Below the pieces are notes generated by a model. The model was not told the DNA's origin. It ran no database searches and was given only the letters and a program-made list of their open reading frames with translations. Positions 13,752 through 13,931 of a stretch of 13,931 nt of DNA are shown here, piece by piece. Position 1 is the first letter of the stretch, and each line of letters opens with the position of its first letter. The position numbers and the translations under genes were made by a program. The stretch is from Alphaproteobacteria bacterium (GTDB taxonomy: Bacteria; Pseudomonadota; Alphaproteobacteria; UBA8366; JADFVY01), in NCBI GenBank assembly GCA_029881615.1, contig JAOUMF010000009.1:1-13931 (forward strand). The letters run 5' to 3'.

Positions 13752-13766
13752 TGGCACTATCTTTGC
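13752..13766 (+). promoter_or_regulatory. Sigma-54 (RpoN) promoter of xsc
   Basis: TGGCAC (13752-13757), five bases and TTGC (13763-13766) match the -24/-12 consensus, with exactly ten bases between the GG and GC. The preceding base is C, as preferred (YTGGCAC). Start near 13778 gives a leader of about 43 nt. Another dyad, ATATT-ATG-AATAT (13773-13785), overlaps the start. Confidence 0.65.
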
Positions 13767-13820
13767 CGCGAAATATTATGAATATCCGGTAGCATCCCCC
13801 GAGATAAAGGAATCGCGACA

Positions 13821-13931
13821 ATGAAAATGACCACCGAAGAGGCTTTCATCAAAGTCTTGCAAATGCACGGTATCGAGCATGCCTTCGGCATTATCGGTTC
13901 GGCGATGATGCCGATTTCCGATCTGTTCCCC
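13821..13931 (+). CDS. xsc: Sulfoacetaldehyde acetyltransferase, 5' part (runs off the window)
   Basis: Only the first 37 residues are present: MKMTTEEAFIKVLQMHGIEH continuing AFGIIGSAMMPISDLFP. I recognise this as the start of Xsc, which is strongly conserved. Xsc is a thiamine-diphosphate enzyme that converts sulfoacetaldehyde and phosphate to acetyl phosphate and sulfite. It is the desulfonation step in taurine and other C2-sulfonate degradation in the cytoplasm. ATG 13821 follows AAAGGA (13806-13811). The upstream sigma-54 site suggests control by an enhancer-binding protein. The rest of the gene, including the catalytic glutamate region, lies beyond the window. Confidence 0.9.
   Translation, partial: MKMTTEEAFIKVLQMHGIEHAFGIIGSAMMPISDLFP

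Overview
The window looks like a chromosomal segment of a GC-rich alphaproteobacterium. The evidence is a cysteine-free bL31, a DUF1465/RcdA-type cell-cycle protein, a small heat-shock gene that appears to carry a ROSE-type RNA thermometer, and the overall codon use. I cannot name a genus.

Layout. Positions 1-1230 hold a divergent pair: an Hsp20 gene (minus) and a DUF1465 gene (plus). Next come rpmE (minus), a membrane-anchored endonuclease/exonuclease/phosphatase-fold protein and an ABCB-type half-transporter (both plus). A DUF6881-like small protein and mogA follow (plus). From 5660 to about 10600 everything is on the minus strand and forms a quorum-sensing locus. In transcription order it holds a broken luxR copy, a TbpB-like lipoprotein, an intact luxR, luxI, a 91-residue unknown protein and a cytochrome P450. 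The luxI stop lies 17 bases before the small gene's start, and that gene overlaps the P450 start by four bases. LuxI, the small protein and the P450 are therefore probably made from one message and controlled by acyl-homoserine lactone (AHL). After 10800 the plus strand resumes with a rhomboid protease, tRNA-Ser(GCU), a Tat-exported ApbE, a divergent TrpF-like protein and the first 37 codons of xsc (sulfoacetaldehyde acetyltransferase), which runs off the end.

Most notable: (1) two luxR copies share a 373-base block that includes the promoter region. One is cut off after the first half of the ligand-binding domain and is followed 5 bases later by a lipoprotein gene, which suggests promoter capture. 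(2) A P450 and an unrecognised small protein are coupled to luxI. (3) Regulatory sites can be read directly: a sigma-32 promoter plus ROSE thermometer for hsp20, an FNR/FixK-type box before apbE, and a near-perfect sigma-54 promoter before xsc. Products come from recognition of family motifs; no database search was possible.
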